A DNA stretch of 64,000 bases from JAHEZL01 sp046074525 (lineage in GTDB: Bacteria; Bacteroidota; Bacteroidia; Flavobacteriales_C; GCA-002722245), in assembly GCA_046074525.1 (NCBI GenBank), contig JBJTOK010000045.1:9295-73294 (forward strand), in the 5' to 3' direction. Positions 62,401 to 64,000 of the stretch are shown piece by piece. A program made the translations under genes and the position numbers. Within the stretch, counting starts at the first letter, position 1, and every line of letters starts with the position of its first letter. Below the pieces are notes generated by a model. That model worked only from the letters and a program-made list of their open reading frames with translations, did not search any database and was not told where the DNA came from.

Positions 62401-63820
62401 TATAAAGCGTGTTGGTCCGCTGAACTTCAGCGCCAATAATTCGGTGACCGATACTTTAAAGCAAAAAGGAACGGTGTATTACCGCACCATCATGATCAAC
62501 GAACCCAATCCAAGTTGTATTGATGATACTGCAAAAATTTCTGTTACAGGGCAAGTCGACAGCGTAGTAGTTGATGAAATACCGGTTGCTTTTGCAGGAA
62601 GCGACAGTACGATTTGCAATAGCGAATTTACCCTGGAAGGAAATACGCCAAACGCTGGAGTTGGCGTGTGGACCAAGTCGGCAGGCAATGCAAATATTGA
62701 CAATATCATTTCCCCAAACAGCAAGGTGAGCAATTTAAGTATTGGAACAAATATTTTTGTGTGGACGGTGATCAACGGTGCTTGTCCGGCCGCCAGCGAC
62801 CAGGTAACCATCTCCACGCTTGCGCCAATTTCGGTTGCCGAGGCTGGAGCAGATCAAGTGATTTGTGCCAGTCAAACCACCTTGAATGCTGAGCCTGCAC
62901 TCATCGGAAAAGGAGTTTGGTCGCTGCTCAAAGGCAGCGGCACCATTGCCGATACACTTGACCCCGCAACAGCAATTAGCAATTTATTGCCCGACACCAA
63001 TACTTTTGCGTGGACGATATCGCAAGCCCCTTGTCCGCTGTCCATCTCCACCGTAAATATTATTGTTAACGAAAATCCAAGTGAGGCCGATGCTGGCACC
63101 GATCAACTCATTTGCACTACTTATGCGCAACTCAGTGCCACCACTCCACTTATTGGAAAAGGAAAGTGGACATTGATTTCGGGAAGTGGAACAATTGCTG
63201 ATAGCAGTGACGCAAAAACCATTATCAATAATTTAACTCCGGGGTCAATATCAAATTTACGATGGACCACCAGCAACGGCGTTTGTAAAGAGGATACACA
63301 ACATGTTCAAATACAGATTTTAGATTTCCAGAAAACCAATCTCGGTGCCGACACTTCTTTTTGCGGCGAAGAAGTTATTTTATCAGCAGGTCAACTTAAT
63401 TCCAGCTATTGGTGGCAAGACAACAGCACCGATTCCACCTACATTGTAAAAGCACCGGGAACCTATTTTGTAGAAGTTAGTTTGTTGAATTGCAAAAATA
63501 CCGACACCATTGTTTTCAACGACAACTGCCCTTACTCGCTTTACATTCCTGATGCATTTACGCCGAACAGCATTGGCAGCAATGAAATTTTTAAAGCCTA
63601 TGGAACCAATATCGAAAATTTTGAAATGTTGATTTTCAATCGATGGGGAGAGCAAATATTTTCAAGCTCCGACATCAATACCGGCTGGGATGGAAAAACT
63701 AAAAACGGCTTCGATGCACAAATTGATGTTTACGTTTACCTTATAAAATACAGCGCCTACAACATCCATAATAAACTGGAAAAGAAACAACGCATCGGAC
63801 GTGTTGCTGTGGTTAAATAA
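59420..63820 (+). CDS. GH81 endo-1,3-beta-glucanase with T9SS type B tail (1466 aa)
   Basis: A signal peptide (to about 32, ending HAQ) is followed by a GH81 catalytic region of about 750 residues. Diagnostic segments are MVDAHFHVGYFIMAAAILARYD and DPYAGFSHAGANGGGQES, with Glu584 and Glu588 in QESISESMQF as the conserved acidic pair. The remaining ~650 residues hold cysteine-containing Ig-like domains and three ~85-residue repeats starting AGSDSTIC, AGADQVIC and AGTDQLIC. A further LGADTSFCGEEVILSAG repeat precedes a type B sorting domain (PDAFTPNSIGSNEIFKAYG, IFNRWGEQIFS, GRVAVVK). It should hydrolyse laminarin- or callose-type beta-1,3-glucan outside the cell, complementing the permuted lichenase. 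Confidence 0.88.
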   Translation: MKGTHFIQVMGKKCSLLTGFIFILLIPPLHAQEIFQSGSGSYNLTLPPDDYIPGNTFDQIGGGAAGASFISKGPNYSGPFQSHQWWTSALWNVNRGDGTDGEITFRGDYHSARMTAEPLIMTAKSYGYELLYRSNANQTSGPNDILNGPWNAGMRIGFTGQNATTTSVDGYGDWHAVFRQEWAGDVLTATASKGCPYLFLKRDGNTDFTVTFPGAPATINAKYSDANVDALMYTSSPQGDPLTDQTMALFLPKGCLINGTPVMNLNGTIPANFSIDVPNGSSYISVAVMPDKTLASLTLFAQHAFNFITATTHTYAYDESASKLTTSFETTTNNVYGFTNNGTLQALYRHQWLYSPQANGPSNTNIVYFSPRGRMKLLATNKFTTVMDNQGILPNLGWANTGSTAQLKTFIDNFAATVNPMPNAADGYAKDQFSDLITHIQLAEQIDDFAAKNKLLAELKSRLVDWLTAPNGEANYNRYFAYSPTFNHMSHYPNGFGSGGTMVDAHFHVGYFIMAAAILARYDQSFVTQYKGMVETVIRSINNYSKDLTDPGANGTISPWFPYLKYFDPYAGFSHAGANGGGQESISESMQFASGVFLWGETIHDDNLRDLGALLYITEGEAGRQYWYDVDGEVNGATATNGNYCTAYQWRHMCRTNDGGGTHDTYFGGNPVAGVWIDYLPWSAATIWSGTNFAGSAANYADLGLDYPNYPVAAGTGSTKPMGGEIVPLQAITDPKGAINAFNSYRTSCNWSPNGYAFAYQWMHTFDSCGVYVGAQIHANITSYGIFQKDSCDTWYRHYMMYNPPGDPVRTVKFTDGTCWELPKDTVVTYTLLGPDSVGPVTADKHSLCLGESFQLNFHDFKVCDKDTTVLYQVSTDGTNWNTLHKVASAGDSLTITITPPSTGNFYYRAIMLNEYANKPYLLCHPFNDTASVGEQDMVTVTSCGCDSVGNINLNKHKFCVNDVVSMNTTNYKMMTSDTIVDFQKSTDKISWSTIKRVGPLNFSANNSVTDTLKQKGTVYYRTIMINEPNPSCIDDTAKISVTGQVDSVVVDEIPVAFAGSDSTICNSEFTLEGNTPNAGVGVWTKSAGNANIDNIISPNSKVSNLSIGTNIFVWTVINGACPAASDQVTISTLAPISVAEAGADQVICASQTTLNAEPALIGKGVWSLLKGSGTIADTLDPATAISNLLPDTNTFAWTISQAPCPLSISTVNIIVNENPSEADAGTDQLICTTYAQLSATTPLIGKGKWTLISGSGTIADSSDAKTIINNLTPGSISNLRWTTSNGVCKEDTQHVQIQILDFQKTNLGADTSFCGEEVILSAGQLNSSYWWQDNSTDSTYIVKAPGTYFVEVSLLNCKNTDTIVFNDNCPYSLYIPDAFTPNSIGSNEIFKAYGTNIENFEMLIFNRWGEQIFSSSDINTGWDGKTKNGFDAQIDVYVYLIKYSAYNIHNKLEKKQRIGRVAVVK

Positions 63821-63893
63821 ATTTCAAAAACTGATTCACCATTAAATTACCCATTCTCAAAACGAAATTCAACCTATTGAGGATGTCCCCGTA

Positions 63894-63966
63894 GAGCCGC
63901 AATGCTTGCGGCTGTTGCATGGTAAGGTAATTTCCGAACATTCCACAACCACAAGCTTTGCGGCTC
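63894..63966. repeat. Inverted pair of GAGCCGCAA palindromic units
   Basis: Unit one (63894-63924) contains the perfect hairpin AGCCGCAA, TGC, TTGCGGCT. A diverged inverted copy of the unit lies at 63936-63966 (ends AAGCTTTGCGGCTC). About 25 of 30 positions match between the copies. Position after the glucanase gene fits a transcript-end structure or a mobile palindromic element. The last ~30 bases of the window show nothing else. Confidence 0.55.
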
Positions 63967-64000
63967 ACGATTGAATTTTCAATCTTTGGATAAATTGCGG

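Noticed and set aside
1..64000. tRNA, rRNA, integrase, transposase or phage genes
   Set aside because: None recognised on either strand; the region shows no att-like flanking repeats or sharp composition change.

Overview
The window looks like a Bacteroidota chromosome segment. It encodes at least thirteen secreted proteins that end in type IX secretion (T9SS) sorting domains, a MerR-controlled zeaxanthin-type carotenoid operon, and no Shine-Dalgarno-like leaders. No rRNA, tRNA, CRISPR array, transposase or phage gene was seen.

Layout. (1) 1-5738, minus strand: an apparently uncharacterised cluster made of a CYTH-like protein, a GHMP-kinase-like protein, a PLP decarboxylase, a DUF697 membrane protein, a 54-residue membrane protein and a cyclic-peptide-type ABC exporter that runs off the left edge. 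(2) 6018-7307: a DEAD-box RNA helicase. (3) 7427-18377: two giant tandem paralogous adhesin-like proteins with 8 and 10 copies of a ~75-80 residue module and T9SS type B C-termini. (4) 18547-24636: ppx and ppk1, a PAP2 phosphatase, a naturally circularly permuted GH16 lichenase carrying a T9SS tail, and a T9SS surface protein. (5) 24996-30544: the merR-crtI-crtB-hyp-idi-crtZ-crtY operon. (6) 30648-36845: a TetR-controlled ABC/HlyD/TolC export cassette whose ATPase has degenerate motifs, and a divergent SbtA-type bicarbonate transporter. (7) 37214-63820: a polysaccharide-active, T9SS-rich region with a heparinase II/III-like lyase, two paralogous pectate-lyase-like proteins, three beta-helix proteins, an autotransporter-repeat protein, a glycine-rich type B protein and a GH81 beta-1,3-glucanase. 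An ECF sigma factor and a membrane/beta-barrel fusion protein are embedded in it.

The strongest non-coding signal is a promoter family. CCCAACC, a spacer of exactly 16 nt and a CGTA/CGGTA box precede four T9SS cargo transcription units. A fifth copy points into a gene-free interval beside the ECF sigma gene. Three of the four leaders also share a short 5' hairpin followed by a G-rich box. This suggests, without proving it, that an ECF sigma factor, possibly the local one, controls a regulon of secreted polysaccharide-active proteins. The second regulatory signal is an inverted repeat around TTTTGTTTAA at both merR and crtI, a likely operator of the B12-domain MerR regulator.
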